Below, piece after piece: positions 53,064 through 63,018 of a stretch of DNA of 64,000 bases. This DNA comes from Candidatus Krumholzibacteriota bacterium (GTDB lineage Bacteria; Krumholzibacteriota; Krumholzibacteriia; Krumholzibacteriales; Krumholzibacteriaceae), in contig JAUWCL010000012.1 of the NCBI GenBank assembly GCA_030609325.1, positions 1-64,000 on the forward strand, read 5' to 3'. How positions within the stretch are numbered: position 1 is the first letter of the stretch; each line of letters begins with the position of its first letter. A program made the position numbers and the translations under genes. The notes beneath the pieces are model-generated. The model made no database searches and was not told the origin of the DNA. It saw nothing but the letters and a program-made list of their open reading frames with translations.

Positions 53064-53205
53064 TGGGGATTCTTCCTCATTAGTATATTTGGCATAATAG
53101 CAAAATAAAAGACGGGGGTCAACTGGTTTGTTCTATGCAAGACTAAAGTCCTGGTCGGGAAGGCGGCTGATCAGACGGCTCGAACCGACGAAAGGGGTGA
53201 TAGCC

Positions 53206-53666
53206 ATGAAACGGACCGGATGGACATCGCGGCTCCTGATCGTTCTTGCCGCTGTATTTACGCTTGTCCTTGCCGGAGACGCCCTTGCAGGAGATATGGG
53301 AGGCAGGAAGAACAAGAAAGGCAAGAAGCACAAGAAAGGCAAGAAGGAGCGGGTTGTCAGGAAGGACAACGAGCGGACGGATTCGATCACCGACCCGACC
53401 AGAGCTAAAAAAAGTTTGAGGAAATTGAGGAGCAGCGGGAAAGGAAAGGGAGGAAACAGAAGCAGCACGAAAAGTCAGACCCGTACGAGGAGCAGACAGA
53501 AAAGTCAGAAAAGAAGCTGCAAAAGAAGCAGCGGCGGAAAGAAATAGAGTATGATATAATCCGGACGGGAAAAAGGGCCCATTCTGCAATATCCGCCCCC
53601 GGATCTGCAAACGCGCTTCAGCGGGAGGTGGATCGTCAAGCGAGCCCATCCGGAGATATACAATGA
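53206..53666 (+). CDS. Secreted Lys/Glu-rich protein, frameshifted at an A7 tract
   Basis: ATG 53206 follows AAAGGGG. A signal peptide (SRLLIVLAAVFTLVLAGDALA) is followed by a lysine-rich stretch (GGRKNKKGKKHKKGKKERVV). As given, the frame ends at 53547 with a basic low-complexity tail. Adding one A to the seven at 53407-53413 gives a coiled-coil-like continuation, KKKFEEIEEQRERKGRKQKQ, then EEQTEKSEKKLQKKQRRKEIE, to a stop at 53666 (about 153 residues). The restored frame looks more protein-like. Function unknown. Confidence 0.6.
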
Positions 53667-53744
53667 ACCACCAGTCAATCACGCCGGCCGCCGCAGCCGG
53701 TATCATCTGTATCGCGATCAAGTCCCCGATGAAGTGATCCCGCG

Positions 53745-54956
53745 ATGAGCGATCCTGTAAAATACCCGGCAGGCGGAGGGCACTGGAAGGAAGGCGACCG
53801 CGCGATCGCCCACATCGACATGGATGCCTTCTACGCCTCGGTCGAGATACTCGACTTCCCCGAGCTCGAGGGGAAGCCCGTCGTCGTCGGAGGCGATTCG
53901 AACAGGGGCGTCGTGTCGGCGGCGAGCTACGAGGCGCGTAAATACGGGATCCACTCGGCGATGCCGATATTCCGCGCGAAGCGCCTCTGCCGCGGCCTGG
54001 TGATCAGGCCGGGCAGGATGACGAGGTACGTCGAGCTGTCGCGAGAGGTGATGAGGGTCCTGCACGGGTTCTCCCCGATCGTCCAGCAGATATCGATAGA
54101 CGAGGCGTACATCGATCTGGCCGGCACGGGAAAACTCTTCGGCCGTCCCTCCTCCGCGGTTCGCTCTATTAAAAAAGAGATACGTGCCGCCACTTCGCTG
54201 ACATGCTCCATCGGCCTTTCTTCGAGCAAGCTCATCGCGAAGGTGACCTCGGACATGAACAAGCCCGACGGTATAACGATTGTGCCGCCTTCGCGGGTGA
54301 TGGATTTTCTTTACGGCCTGCCTGTCGGCGCGATTCCGGGCATAGGGGAAAAGAGCGAGGAGCAGCTCAGGCAGATCGGCGTCCGCGAGGTCGGGGACCT
54401 GTCGAGGCTGAAGCCCGGATATCTCGAGGAGAGGTTCGGGAGGTTCGGCCGGCTCCTGCAGGCCATCGCAGAGGGACGGGTCCATTCCGAGCTGGTCCCG
54501 TGGTCGCAGCCAAAATCGGTCAGCAACGAATTGACCATGCCTGAGGATACCTCAGACATGAGGACGCTCGAGAAATATCTGCTCGGCCTCGCCGACAAGG
54601 TGGGCAGGCGGCTGCGCAGGCAGGGACTCAAGGGGAGGACGATCACGCTGAAGGTCAAGACCCACAGGCACAGGCTGATCACGCGGAGCTCGACACTGGA
54701 GCATCCCGTCAATCAGGGCAGGGTGATATACGAACAAGCGCGTGGACTGCTCAGGGAGTACGGCGTTCCGGTGAGCCTGCGCCTGATCGGCGTGGGAGTC
54801 TCCGGCCTCGAGCCCGAGAGCGGCGGCGGCCAGTTCGCGCTGTTCGAGGGACCGTCTCCCGGCGGGGAGAAATGGGACAGGGTCGAGCGGGCCGTCGACT
54901 CTATCATCGACAGGTTCGGGAGCGGCGCTGTCAGAAAAGGCAGGCAGCTCGAGTAA
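53745..54956 (+). CDS. dinB: DNA polymerase IV (Y family)
   Basis: 403 residues. Catalytic carboxylates in IAHIDMDAFYASVE and ISIDEAYIDLAGTG, the fingers SYEARKYGIHSAMP, thumb helix-hairpin-helix PVGAIPGIGEKSEEQL and a little-finger domain to the end (ISNELTMPEDT-type through LIGVGVSGLE). It extends DNA past lesions with low fidelity. No beta-clamp motif is obvious at the C-terminus. A LexA box is not visible. Confidence 0.93.
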   Translation: MSDPVKYPAGGGHWKEGDRAIAHIDMDAFYASVEILDFPELEGKPVVVGGDSNRGVVSAASYEARKYGIHSAMPIFRAKRLCRGLVIRPGRMTRYVELSREVMRVLHGFSPIVQQISIDEAYIDLAGTGKLFGRPSSAVRSIKKEIRAATSLTCSIGLSSSKLIAKVTSDMNKPDGITIVPPSRVMDFLYGLPVGAIPGIGEKSEEQLRQIGVREVGDLSRLKPGYLEERFGRFGRLLQAIAEGRVHSELVPWSQPKSVSNELTMPEDTSDMRTLEKYLLGLADKVGRRLRRQGLKGRTITLKVKTHRHRLITRSSTLEHPVNQGRVIYEQARGLLREYGVPVSLRLIGVGVSGLEPESGGGQFALFEGPSPGGEKWDRVERAVDSIIDRFGSGAVRKGRQLE

Positions 54957-54959
54957 GAC

Positions 54960-55487
54960 CTACCAGGTGTTCTTCGACTTTTGCCCCGGCGGATAGCGGC
55001 TGAGCAGCTTGTTCACCGAGTGGTTGATCTGGTAGTGGATGTTCCCTCGGTCCTCGAGTACCCCGGTCGCCCAGCCTCTCCATAGCAGCTGCTTCTCCTC
55101 GCGGTCGACTATATCCAGGATCAGCGTTCCTTCCTGGTACTGATAGACGTTTGTGTGAGGGTACCAGTAACTGTAGTAATGGGTGACATCGACCCTGTTT
55201 CTCGAGGTGAAGTAGTAGGCCATGAGAAAATCGGGATGGCCCTCCTCGATTTTCGTGAAGCCTTTCTTCGCCATCCCGGCGTTGACCGCGTTTTTTACAT
55301 GCCCCTCGATCAGAGGATCGTTCATCAGCGGATTATCCTCGGTGCCCTTGACGTGAGGGATCCACCGGTATGTCTTGTATTTCGAGAAGTCGGTCTCGCG
55401 GTTGTAGTCGGTCTCGACCCGGATCGTGGAACAACCTGTTATAAAGACAATTGTGGTGAGTGCGAGGATGACAGCGAATCTTTTCAT
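54960..55487 (-). CDS. DUF4136 lipoprotein
   Basis: 175 residues with lipoprotein signal ending ITGCSTIRVETDYNRETDFSKYKTYRWIP, the classical DUF4136 start. The rest (PDFLMAYYFTSRNRVDV, QYQEGTLILDIVDREEKQLLWRGWATG) is equally typical. These are small lipid-anchored envelope proteins of unknown function. Divergent from the exporter gene, with 240 bases between them. Confidence 0.9.
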   Translation of the reverse strand: MKRFAVILALTTIVFITGCSTIRVETDYNRETDFSKYKTYRWIPHVKGTEDNPLMNDPLIEGHVKNAVNAGMAKKGFTKIEEGHPDFLMAYYFTSRNRVDVTHYYSYWYPHTNVYQYQEGTLILDIVDREEKQLLWRGWATGVLEDRGNIHYQINHSVNKLLSRYPPGQKSKNTW

Positions 55488-55728
55488 ATCGACCTCCAGA
55501 TCTCAGGGGGTGCCGGGAATAATATAACACCACCGGCGGCCGTCTTCAACGATATTGGAAGCGGATGTCCCAGGGGGATGCCTCGAGCGGCCCCGAAGAG
55601 ACTCAATATACGATTGTAAGCTTTAAAGGAACGCTGTATTATCGTCGGGCGGCCGGATGCCGGCGGCTTATCTGTGACGAAAACGTTTGCAATCGTCGAG
55701 GCGATGGTAAAAATCCCGGCAGAGACCA

Positions 55729-56838
55729 ATGATTGATATCCTCAGAAATTCTGTGATGATAACGGGCTTCGTCTTCGTGATGATGCTCGTGATCGAGTAT
55801 ATCAACGTCGTCACGAGCGGCAGGTGGGGTGAGCGCCTCGCCCGCAACAGGGCCGGCCAGTATATCCTCGCCGCCGTACTCGGCGCGCTGCCGGGATGCC
55901 TCGGGCCGTTCGCGATAGTGGCGATGTTCTCCCACAGGATCGTCGGACTCGGTGCGGTAATAACCGCCATGATAGCTACGAGCGGCGACGAGACCTTCGT
56001 GATGCTCGCCCTTATCCCGAGGCAGACGATGATCCTGATCCCGGTGTTGATGGCGACGGGTATCCTCGCCGGCATTCTTACAGATTCGCTCTCGGGCAGG
56101 GTCAAGTTTCTCGAGAAGATGCACTGCGACGGCCTCGTGGTCCACGAGGGCCACGAGGGCAACTATTTTCCCGGGGGGCATATCGCCGGCCAGTGGCGAA
56201 ACTGCTCGCCGGCCCGCGGTATACTCGCCGTCACGATCGTCCTGCTCCTGCTCTCCGTGATAACGGGCCAGTTTTCCCATCACGGCCACGGCATGGAGGG
56301 GATAGGTGGAGCGGCGCGGGAGGGGATCGGTCACATGCTGGAGGGTGACGGCGCCCATGACCACGAAGGCTGGGGATGGATACGTACGACCCTCCTGGTC
56401 ACATCGCTGCTCGCTCTCTTCATCGTGGTGACCGTCCCCGACCATTTTCTCGACGAGCATCTCTGGAGGCACATCGCCGTCCGGCACGTTCCGAGGATAT
56501 TCCTCTGGACGTTCGGGGCGCTGCTCGTCCTCCATCTGCTCACCTCGAATCTCGACCTCGATCTCGGCATGCTCGTCTCTCGGGGACAGTGGTTCGTGCT
56601 GCTCGCCGCCTGCCTCGCCGGGCTGATCCCCCAGTCGGGGCCGCACCTGATATTCGTGACACTGTTTGCCGGCGGATACATCCCGATGAGCATCCTGCTG
56701 GCCAACTCGATCGTGCAGGACGGTCACGGCATGCTCCCGGTTCTCGCCCATTCGAGGCGTGTTTTCATCCTGATCAAGATCATCAATCTCGCGTTCGGCC
56801 TGCTCGTCGGTGCGGCGGCGATGGCGGCGGGGATATAG
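55729..56838 (+). CDS. Putative 10-TM heavy-metal exporter (ArsP_2/PF11449)
   Basis: 369 residues with about ten helices. GALPGCLGPFAIVAMFSHRIVGLGAVITAMIATSGDE and the mirrored GLIPQSGPHLIFVTLFAGG are the two conserved half-sites of the family. A His/Asp-rich loop (HHGHGMEGIGG..., GDGAHDHEG) could bind metal. Annotated elsewhere as putative manganese or heavy-metal exporter; the ion is not established. Confidence 0.85.
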   Translation: MIDILRNSVMITGFVFVMMLVIEYINVVTSGRWGERLARNRAGQYILAAVLGALPGCLGPFAIVAMFSHRIVGLGAVITAMIATSGDETFVMLALIPRQTMILIPVLMATGILAGILTDSLSGRVKFLEKMHCDGLVVHEGHEGNYFPGGHIAGQWRNCSPARGILAVTIVLLLLSVITGQFSHHGHGMEGIGGAAREGIGHMLEGDGAHDHEGWGWIRTTLLVTSLLALFIVVTVPDHFLDEHLWRHIAVRHVPRIFLWTFGALLVLHLLTSNLDLDLGMLVSRGQWFVLLAACLAGLIPQSGPHLIFVTLFAGGYIPMSILLANSIVQDGHGMLPVLAHSRRVFILIKIINLAFGLLVGAAAMAAGI

Positions 56839-56905
56839 GTGCGCGGCAGCGTTTCGTGCCGGCATGAATATACTGGTCAGGGATGCACTGAGTCGAAAGG
56901 ATCAG

Positions 56906-57895
56906 ATGGAATTCGACAGGATAGTTACACACAATGATTTCGACGGGATCGTCTCGGCGGCGATCTGCTCGGCGGCGCTCGGGTGCGGCCGGATCATCTT
57001 CACCGGCCCCAACTCGATAGCGAGGGCCGAGATCTCGACCGGTCCTTCCGACGTCGTCTGCGATCTTCCCTATCCGCTCGACTGCGGGATGTGGTTCGAC
57101 CACCATCCGGGCAATCTCGAAGCGGTCAGGCTGAGGGGGATCGATCCGGCCGGCATACCGGGGCGTTTCGACGAGAAGCCGTCATGCGCGAGGGTAGCGC
57201 TTGAGTATTTCACCGGCGAGGGGTTCGAGTTTCCCGCGCACATTACGGCCGCTGTCGACGAGGCGGATACGATCGACTCGTTCGACTACCGCAGCGTCGC
57301 CGAATGGCGGGAGGAAACTCCGGGGAAGCTCGTAGACATGAGTATCAAGGCCGAGTTCCCGTCGTTCAGGGAGCAGACGAGATATCTCGAGAGGATTACC
57401 GGCATGGTCAGGGACATGCCGCTCGAGGAGATCCTCGGGAACGGCGAGGTCGCTGCAAATCTCGAACGGTACAGGGCGGGGGAGGAGAGGATGCTCAAAC
57501 TGATGGAGGATTCAGTATCGTTTCTCGATGAGGATTCCGATCACGAACTGATAGTGATGGACTTCACGCATCACAAGAAGAAGCCGAGGGTGATCCGCAA
57601 CCTCGCATACATGCTCTATCCCGAGGCGCTCGGCGCGATGACGATAAACTCGCTCTTTCGCCGCGGGACGAAGACGAACGATCTCAGCATCACGATCTCT
57701 CTGTCGATGAACATGACTGCCCGCGACCACGGCAAGGACATGGGAGAGATCATGCGATCGCTCGACATCGGCGACGGCCACACGGGCGCCGCGGCCGGCA
57801 CTATCCACTGCGGCTCGAAGGACCAGATGCTCCGCGAGAAGAAACGCGCCCTCGAGGAGATATGGGCGATGTGGAAAGAGATGCCTGCTGCTTGA
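56906..57895 (+). CDS. DHH-family phosphoesterase
   Basis: 329 residues from ATG 56906 (AAAGGATC upstream). EFDRIVTHNDFDGIVSAAICSAAL gives the N-terminal Asp cluster, WFDHHPGN the DHH motif. The C-terminal region includes GDGHTGAAAGTIHCG, a DHHA1-like glycine loop. Such proteins hydrolyse phosphodiester or pyrophosphate bonds (nanoRNase, c-di-AMP or exopolyphosphatase types). The particular substrate is unclear. Confidence 0.85.
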   Translation: MEFDRIVTHNDFDGIVSAAICSAALGCGRIIFTGPNSIARAEISTGPSDVVCDLPYPLDCGMWFDHHPGNLEAVRLRGIDPAGIPGRFDEKPSCARVALEYFTGEGFEFPAHITAAVDEADTIDSFDYRSVAEWREETPGKLVDMSIKAEFPSFREQTRYLERITGMVRDMPLEEILGNGEVAANLERYRAGEERMLKLMEDSVSFLDEDSDHELIVMDFTHHKKKPRVIRNLAYMLYPEALGAMTINSLFRRGTKTNDLSITISLSMNMTARDHGKDMGEIMRSLDIGDGHTGAAAGTIHCGSKDQMLREKKRALEEIWAMWKEMPAA

Positions 57896-58048
57896 TGCTC
57901 CGCCTCTGGAAGATATAATCCGCTAGCTGCTCCACCTGGCCGTGATCGATGTACCACAGCGGCAATCCGAAATGGAAACTCTCGCAAGGCGGGTATCAGG
58001 GGGGACTGAGGGAATGTCGCTCCCGGCGCGCTTCCGCACATCGGCCGG

Positions 58049-58957
58049 TCAGGCCCTGCGCGCGTAGATCATGTAGTGGAAGTTGTGGTAGCGGCGGACA
58101 CGCTCGGCAGCAGACATCTTTCCGTACAGGGCGAGGCCGGCCTTCCCCGTGTTGGGGTAAGACTTCAGCGGCACAGCCTCGACATCCTCGAATCCCGACT
58201 TCGAGAGCATCTGCATCGATTTGAATACGTCGGTCGGGAACTCGTACGGCGCCGGCCTGTGTTTCGATCGCTTCATCCTGTGCCAGCCGTCCCTCAGCGC
58301 TCCGTGAAGCCGACGCGGCATCATCTTCGACTTCCAGAACTGCAGAAGCCCCCACGCATTGATGTCCTCGAGAAAAAGTATCCCGTCCGGTCTGAGGATC
58401 CTGGCGAACGAGGCGAATATCGCCGCCAGTCTGTCCGGTTCGTGATGGATGAGGTCGATGCAGCAGATCGCGTCGAAAGCAGCGTTTCGGAAGGGGAGGG
58501 CATGCACGGCGCCGGCGACGTTGAGTGCCGAGCCGTGTCCGTCGCGGAGCTTCTCGAGAAGCGGGCACATCAGGTCGAACGCCACGACGGTATTGTCGGC
58601 AGCCAGCTCGAGAAAACCGGTGTCGACGCCGCAGCCGATGTTGGCGATCGTTTTTCCCGTCCCGACTCTCTCCCGCACGAAATCCCAATATTCGATTTTG
58701 GAGAGCTCCCACTGCTCTTCGGAGCGGGTGTCCTTCGCAGAGGCCGGCTCATCGGTCATGATCTCGCCTAGTTTCTCCTCCTCGGCGAGATGTTCGATGT
58801 CGATCCCCTCGGGCATCAGCACAGGGATGCCGCCGCGCACCTCGTACGATGTGCCGCACGAGAAGCAGTTAAGGCTGTACTTGCCGTGGCCGAGCTCCCC
58901 GCCGCATCTCGGACAGGCGAGAAGGTCGAGCAGCTTCTGTTCTACGATCGATGTCAT
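58049..58957 (-). CDS. Trm112-type zinc domain fused to a class I methyltransferase
   Basis: 302 residues. A Trm112-like N-terminus with four Cys (LLACPRCGGELG, LNCFSCGTSYEV, RGGIPVLMPEG) precedes a SAM methyltransferase with motif I TIANIGCGVDTGFLELA, VVAFDLM and FDAICCIDLIHHEPDRLAAIFA. The C-terminal 70 residues end with a Tyr-rich stretch. Proteins of this form often methylate lipids, quinones or cell-surface glycans. Substrate unknown. Confidence 0.87.
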   Translation of the reverse strand: MTSIVEQKLLDLLACPRCGGELGHGKYSLNCFSCGTSYEVRGGIPVLMPEGIDIEHLAEEEKLGEIMTDEPASAKDTRSEEQWELSKIEYWDFVRERVGTGKTIANIGCGVDTGFLELAADNTVVAFDLMCPLLEKLRDGHGSALNVAGAVHALPFRNAAFDAICCIDLIHHEPDRLAAIFASFARILRPDGILFLEDINAWGLLQFWKSKMMPRRLHGALRDGWHRMKRSKHRPAPYEFPTDVFKSMQMLSKSGFEDVEAVPLKSYPNTGKAGLALYGKMSAAERVRRYHNFHYMIYARRA

Positions 58958-59167
58958 GAGCGTTCACCTTTCATCGGTCCATTATAGCCGATACGCGGGT
59001 TACTGCAACTTACCTTTTACGCGGCCGGCGGCGAGCATTCTTGACAGCGGTGCACGTCCGTGATAGCGTTTACCGTTCGAGGCAGAGACTCACGGGCCCT
59101 GCCGGGCCGCGCCTGAGCCCGCATTTGTGACCCGCAATACGTTCATCAGTAATCGGAGGATCTCGAA

Positions 59168-60355
59168 ATGGATGTCAAAGCGATACAGGATGCCTTGAAG
59201 GACAAGGGAATAGACGGCTGGCTGCTGTACGACTTCCAGAACCGCGATCACCTCGCGTACAGGATCCTCGATATGGATTTCGAGAAGATGACGTCGCGCC
59301 GGTGGTTCTACTTCATGCCGGTCGCCGGCGAGCCCGTGAGGCTCTGCCACCGCGTCGAGCCGGCCAGGCTCGATTCCCTGCCCGGCGAGAAGGTCTTTTA
59401 CCATCGGTGGGAGGAGCTCCACGCCAGGCTCAGGGAGATACTCGGCGAGCCGAAGACGATCGCGATGCAGTACTCCCCGCTCTGCAACATCCCCTACACG
59501 TCGATCGTCGACGGCGGGACGATCGAGCTTATCCGCTCCTTCGGCCACGAGGTCGTATCCTCGGCCGACCTCGTCCAGCTATTCGAGGCGATAATCGACG
59601 AGAAGGGATACCAGAGCCACCTCAAGGCGGGCGAGATAATCCAGCACATCAAGAACGAGGCATTCGCCGAGATCAGCAAGGCGCTGAACGAGGGCCGCAA
59701 GCTGACCGAGTACGACGTGGCGCAGTTCATCCTGCGGCGCTTCGAGGAGGACGGCATCGATCCCGGTCACGACATGCCGATCGTCGGGATCAACGATCAC
59801 CCGGCCAACCCGCACTTCGAGCCGACATACGAAGGGTCGTACGAGTTCAAGAAAGGCGACATGGTATTGATCGACCTCTGGGGCAAGCTCAAGGAGCCCG
59901 GCTCGATCTACTACGATATCACGTGGTGCGGCTATATCGGAGACGATCCGCCGGAGAAGTACCGGGAGATCTTCCACGTCGTGCGCGATGCCCGCATCGA
60001 GGCGGTCAACTTCGTGCGCAAGTGCTTCAGTGAGGGGCGACCGGCGTACGGCTGGGAGGTCGACGACGCGTGCAGGAACGTGGTGAAAGAGGCCGGCTAC
60101 GGCGACTACTTCATCCACCGCACCGGCCACTCGATCGGCGAGGAGGTCCACGGCAACGGCGTGAACATCGACAACCTCGAAACGAAGGACGAGCGCCAGC
60201 TCGTCCCCGGCATCTGCTTCTCGATAGAGCCGGGCATCTACCTCGAGGGCGAGATGGCCGCGCGAAGCGAGATCGACTGCTTCATCACCCTCGACGGCGA
60301 GGTCGTCGTCGCCGGCGAGGAGCAGATGGAGCTGATCAGGATACACGCCGACTGA
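59168..60355 (+). CDS. M24-family Xaa-Pro peptidase
   Basis: 395 residues. Creatinase-type N-terminal domain (to about residue 160) and a pita-bread domain with the metal ligands: Asp in VLIDLWGKLK, Asp in YYDITW, His in IHRTGHSIGEEVHG, Glu in FSIEPGIYLEGE and Glu in RSEIDCFI. It should remove N-terminal residues before proline, with two divalent metals, in the cytoplasm. It is followed by yggS within 17 bases. Confidence 0.92.
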   Translation: MDVKAIQDALKDKGIDGWLLYDFQNRDHLAYRILDMDFEKMTSRRWFYFMPVAGEPVRLCHRVEPARLDSLPGEKVFYHRWEELHARLREILGEPKTIAMQYSPLCNIPYTSIVDGGTIELIRSFGHEVVSSADLVQLFEAIIDEKGYQSHLKAGEIIQHIKNEAFAEISKALNEGRKLTEYDVAQFILRRFEEDGIDPGHDMPIVGINDHPANPHFEPTYEGSYEFKKGDMVLIDLWGKLKEPGSIYYDITWCGYIGDDPPEKYREIFHVVRDARIEAVNFVRKCFSEGRPAYGWEVDDACRNVVKEAGYGDYFIHRTGHSIGEEVHGNGVNIDNLETKDERQLVPGICFSIEPGIYLEGEMAARSEIDCFITLDGEVVVAGEEQMELIRIHAD

Positions 60356-60372
60356 CGGTCGTGGAGAGCTGC

Positions 60373-61062
60373 ATGTCGATAGCGGAAAACTATAAACGGG
60401 TGAAGGAGGCGGTTGCGGAGGCGGCCGTGAAGGCGGGCCGCGACCCGTCGGAGATCACCATAGTCGCTGTCACCAAGACCCACCCCGCGGAGACGGTCGA
60501 GGAGGCGCTGGCCGCTGGCGTGACCGACGTCGGCGAAAACCGCGTCCAGGAATTCCTCTCGAAGGAACCCGGCGTGACATCTCCCTGCCGCTGGCACCTT
60601 ATCGGCCACCTGCAGACGAACAAGGTCAACAAGGTCGTCGGGAAGTTCTCGATGATACATTCGGTCGACTCGCTGAAGCTCGCAGAGAAACTAAGCAGTG
60701 CCGGCGAGCGCGATGGGGTCACGACCGACATCCTCCTCGAGATCAACACGAGCGGCGAGGAGTCGAAGTTCGGCCTCGAACCCGGCCAGGCGCCTGAACT
60801 CTGCGCGCAGATAGCCCCGCTCCCGGCGCTCAATCTCAGGGGCCTCATGACTGTCGGCCCGTGGGTCGACGATGCGGCGGTCCTCTCGAAGGCGTTTGGA
60901 TCGCTCCGATACCTGGGCGAAAAAATTGTGGAAGCGGGTATAAACGGCATATCGATGGAGCACCTCTCGATGGGGATGACGGACGATTTCGAGATCGCCA
61001 TTGCCGAGGGCTCGACGATCGTGAGGCTCGGGAGGGTCATATTCGGCGCCAGACGCGTGTGA
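60373..61062 (+). CDS. yggS: PLP homeostasis protein (YggS/PLPBP)
   Basis: 229 residues from ATG 60373. ITIVAVTKTHPAETVEEALAAGV carries the PLP-binding Lys; GENRVQEFLSK, WHLIGHLQTNKVNK, and SMGMTDDFEIAIAEGSTIVRLG are family hallmarks. It binds pyridoxal phosphate without known catalysis and controls B6 and amino-acid balance. First gene of the conserved yggS-yggT-divIVA-yggU set. Confidence 0.95.
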   Translation: MSIAENYKRVKEAVAEAAVKAGRDPSEITIVAVTKTHPAETVEEALAAGVTDVGENRVQEFLSKEPGVTSPCRWHLIGHLQTNKVNKVVGKFSMIHSVDSLKLAEKLSSAGERDGVTTDILLEINTSGEESKFGLEPGQAPELCAQIAPLPALNLRGLMTVGPWVDDAAVLSKAFGSLRYLGEKIVEAGINGISMEHLSMGMTDDFEIAIAEGSTIVRLGRVIFGARRV

Positions 61063-61165
61063 CAGAAAACCGGCCAGAACGTCAACAGGATGGCCGGGCG
61101 AGGTCCGGCCCCGTCGCTGACAGGCCGCTCCGCTGCGATAATAAGGCATTATAAAGAGGCATGTT

Positions 61166-61426
61166 ATGGGATATTTCGTCACGGATACTGTTGGTCTGAT
61201 ACTTGCTTTCATTAACATGTTGACATTTCTGTCGCTGCTGTATCTGTTTCTGCAGCTCGTCGGAGTGCCGGACAGCAGGGTCTTCAAGGTACTCGATCGC
61301 ATCTTCTCACCGGTCCTCGCGCCGGTCCGACGGCTGCTCGAGAGATGGAGATTCGACGCGTCGCCGCTCATTCTGGCGGCGGTCCTCCAGCTGATCGCGC
61401 TGGCAGTGAGGAAAAACTGGCTTTGA
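61166..61426 (+). CDS. yggT: YggT-family membrane protein
   Basis: 86 residues with two helices and the repeat-like VFKVLDRIFSPVLAPVRRLL typical of half-size YggT. The family is linked with division and osmotic stress. The gene follows yggS and precedes divIVA, as in many bacteria. Confidence 0.9.
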   Translation: MGYFVTDTVGLILAFINMLTFLSLLYLFLQLVGVPDSRVFKVLDRIFSPVLAPVRRLLERWRFDASPLILAAVLQLIALAVRKNWL

Positions 61427-61539
61427 ATCGGCGGCGGCATGGTAAATATTCGGAAGTGAATGAATGAGCCCGGGGAGGCAACGGACCGACGGGCGGGAAC
61501 ACGAGATCCGGCCCCGGTCCGGCAAGAGGAGGCAGACAA

Positions 61540-63012
61540 ATGAGGATCACACCTCTCGATATCCGGAAGCAGGAATTCCGCAAGACCATGCGCGGACTCG
61601 ACTCCGACGAGGTCTACGCGTTTCTCGGCACCGTCGCCGACGAGTACGAGGCGGTGCTCTCGGATAACAAGAGACTGAGGGAGCATATCGTCCAGCTCGA
61701 AGAGCGCCTCAAGGAGTTCAAGAGAATGGAGACCAACCTTCGCAACACCCTGATGACGGCCGAGAAGATCACGGGCGAGGCGAAGGAGAACGCCCGCAGG
61801 GAGGCGGATCTCATCGTCCGCGGCGCTGAGGTCGAGGCGACCCGGTCGGCCGAGGCGATCCATGCTCATACCAGGCAGCTCCGCAGGGAGATCCTCGAGC
61901 TCAAGAAGCACAAGGACAACTACATCACCAGGCTGAGAACTCTCCTGGATAGCCACAGAAACGTTGTCGACGGCTTCGAGGAGGACTTCGCCGAGGTAGA
62001 CCGCGAGATAGAGGCGATCGGCAGGAAGGTGGAGAAAGACGTCAAGACGCCTCCTCACGCTTCCCGCATGAGCAGAGAGAGAATAGAGGAAGATTTCGCG
62101 CACGAGGCGCCCGAAGACAAGGTCACCTGGGGGGATGACCAGCCGAGAGAGGACGTCGAGAGGCCGATGGTGCCGAGGCCCGGCAAGTGGGAGCAGCAGA
62201 CTCCCGGTAAGCGGGGAGCGGCTCCCGAGGATGTCCAGTCGGGTCCCGGGGAGAAGGCGGGGCAGGAGGAAGAGACGGCCTCTTCTCCCAAGCCCGATTT
62301 CGGACCGATCGGAGTGTTTTCGAACCAGGATGTAATGGCGGCGGCGAAAGCAGCCGCAGGTGAGCCCGACGGAGAGTATCACGACGACCGTGAGGATATG
62401 ACCGAGAATGAGCTCGATGGCGAAGCTCTCGCCAGGGACGTCGTCGCTCACAGCATCGAGGAGCGGATGTATCCCGATTCTCATCTCAACAGCGACGGTT
62501 CTTCGGCCGGCGGATCGACCGGACAGGACACACCTAAAGCGGCCGCGCCTGCCGCGCAGCAGCAGGCGGCCGAGGAGACAGCCTCACCGGCGGCGGCAGA
62601 CGACTGGAAATCATACGAGGTAAAGGAATCGAAGCAGGACTGGAGCAGCTACGAGGTCCCGCACCGGGAGGCCCCGGCGGCCCGGCAGCCCGCCCAGCCC
62701 GCGCCGCAGAATGCGGCCCAGCCCGCCGCGAACGAGGCTCCTACCGATCACGAGGTGGAGGAAGCCCTCTCCGGTCTGACCGAGATGGTGTCCGAAAAGC
62801 CCTCGCCCGGGGCGAAGAAGCCCGCGCCAGCCGCGCAGCAGCCCGCTCAGCCGGCGGCGCCGAAAGCGGAGGCTCCTCCGGCACAGGCCGTCCCGGCCCG
62901 TCCCGGGGCCGACAGCGCCGATGAGATCACCGAAAAGACCTCAGACGAGGATCGGAATTGGTCGATGGAAGAGCTGAGGAAGAACCTTACGAACATGGAC
63001 AGGGACAGCTGA
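61540..63012 (+). CDS. DivIVA-domain protein with long low-complexity tail
   Basis: 490 residues. Residues 1-50 are the DivIVA membrane-binding start (RITPLDIRKQEFRKTMRGLDSDEVYAFL), followed by a coiled coil to about 170. The remaining 300 residues are Ala/Pro/Glu-rich and disordered, with two similar SYEVKESKQDWSSYEV segments. DivIVA proteins sense curved membrane and place partners at poles or septa. The long tail is unusual against the 160-260-residue norm and probably recruits partners. Confidence 0.88.
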   Translation: MRITPLDIRKQEFRKTMRGLDSDEVYAFLGTVADEYEAVLSDNKRLREHIVQLEERLKEFKRMETNLRNTLMTAEKITGEAKENARREADLIVRGAEVEATRSAEAIHAHTRQLRREILELKKHKDNYITRLRTLLDSHRNVVDGFEEDFAEVDREIEAIGRKVEKDVKTPPHASRMSRERIEEDFAHEAPEDKVTWGDDQPREDVERPMVPRPGKWEQQTPGKRGAAPEDVQSGPGEKAGQEEETASSPKPDFGPIGVFSNQDVMAAAKAAAGEPDGEYHDDREDMTENELDGEALARDVVAHSIEERMYPDSHLNSDGSSAGGSTGQDTPKAAAPAAQQQAAEETASPAAADDWKSYEVKESKQDWSSYEVPHREAPAARQPAQPAPQNAAQPAANEAPTDHEVEEALSGLTEMVSEKPSPGAKKPAPAAQQPAQPAAPKAEAPPAQAVPARPGADSADEITEKTSDEDRNWSMEELRKNLTNMDRDS

Positions 63013-63018
63013 CCCTGA

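Noticed and set aside
60691-62484. Long minus-strand frame opposite yggS, yggT and divIVA
   Set aside because: Covers three genuine plus-strand genes and has no domain signature.
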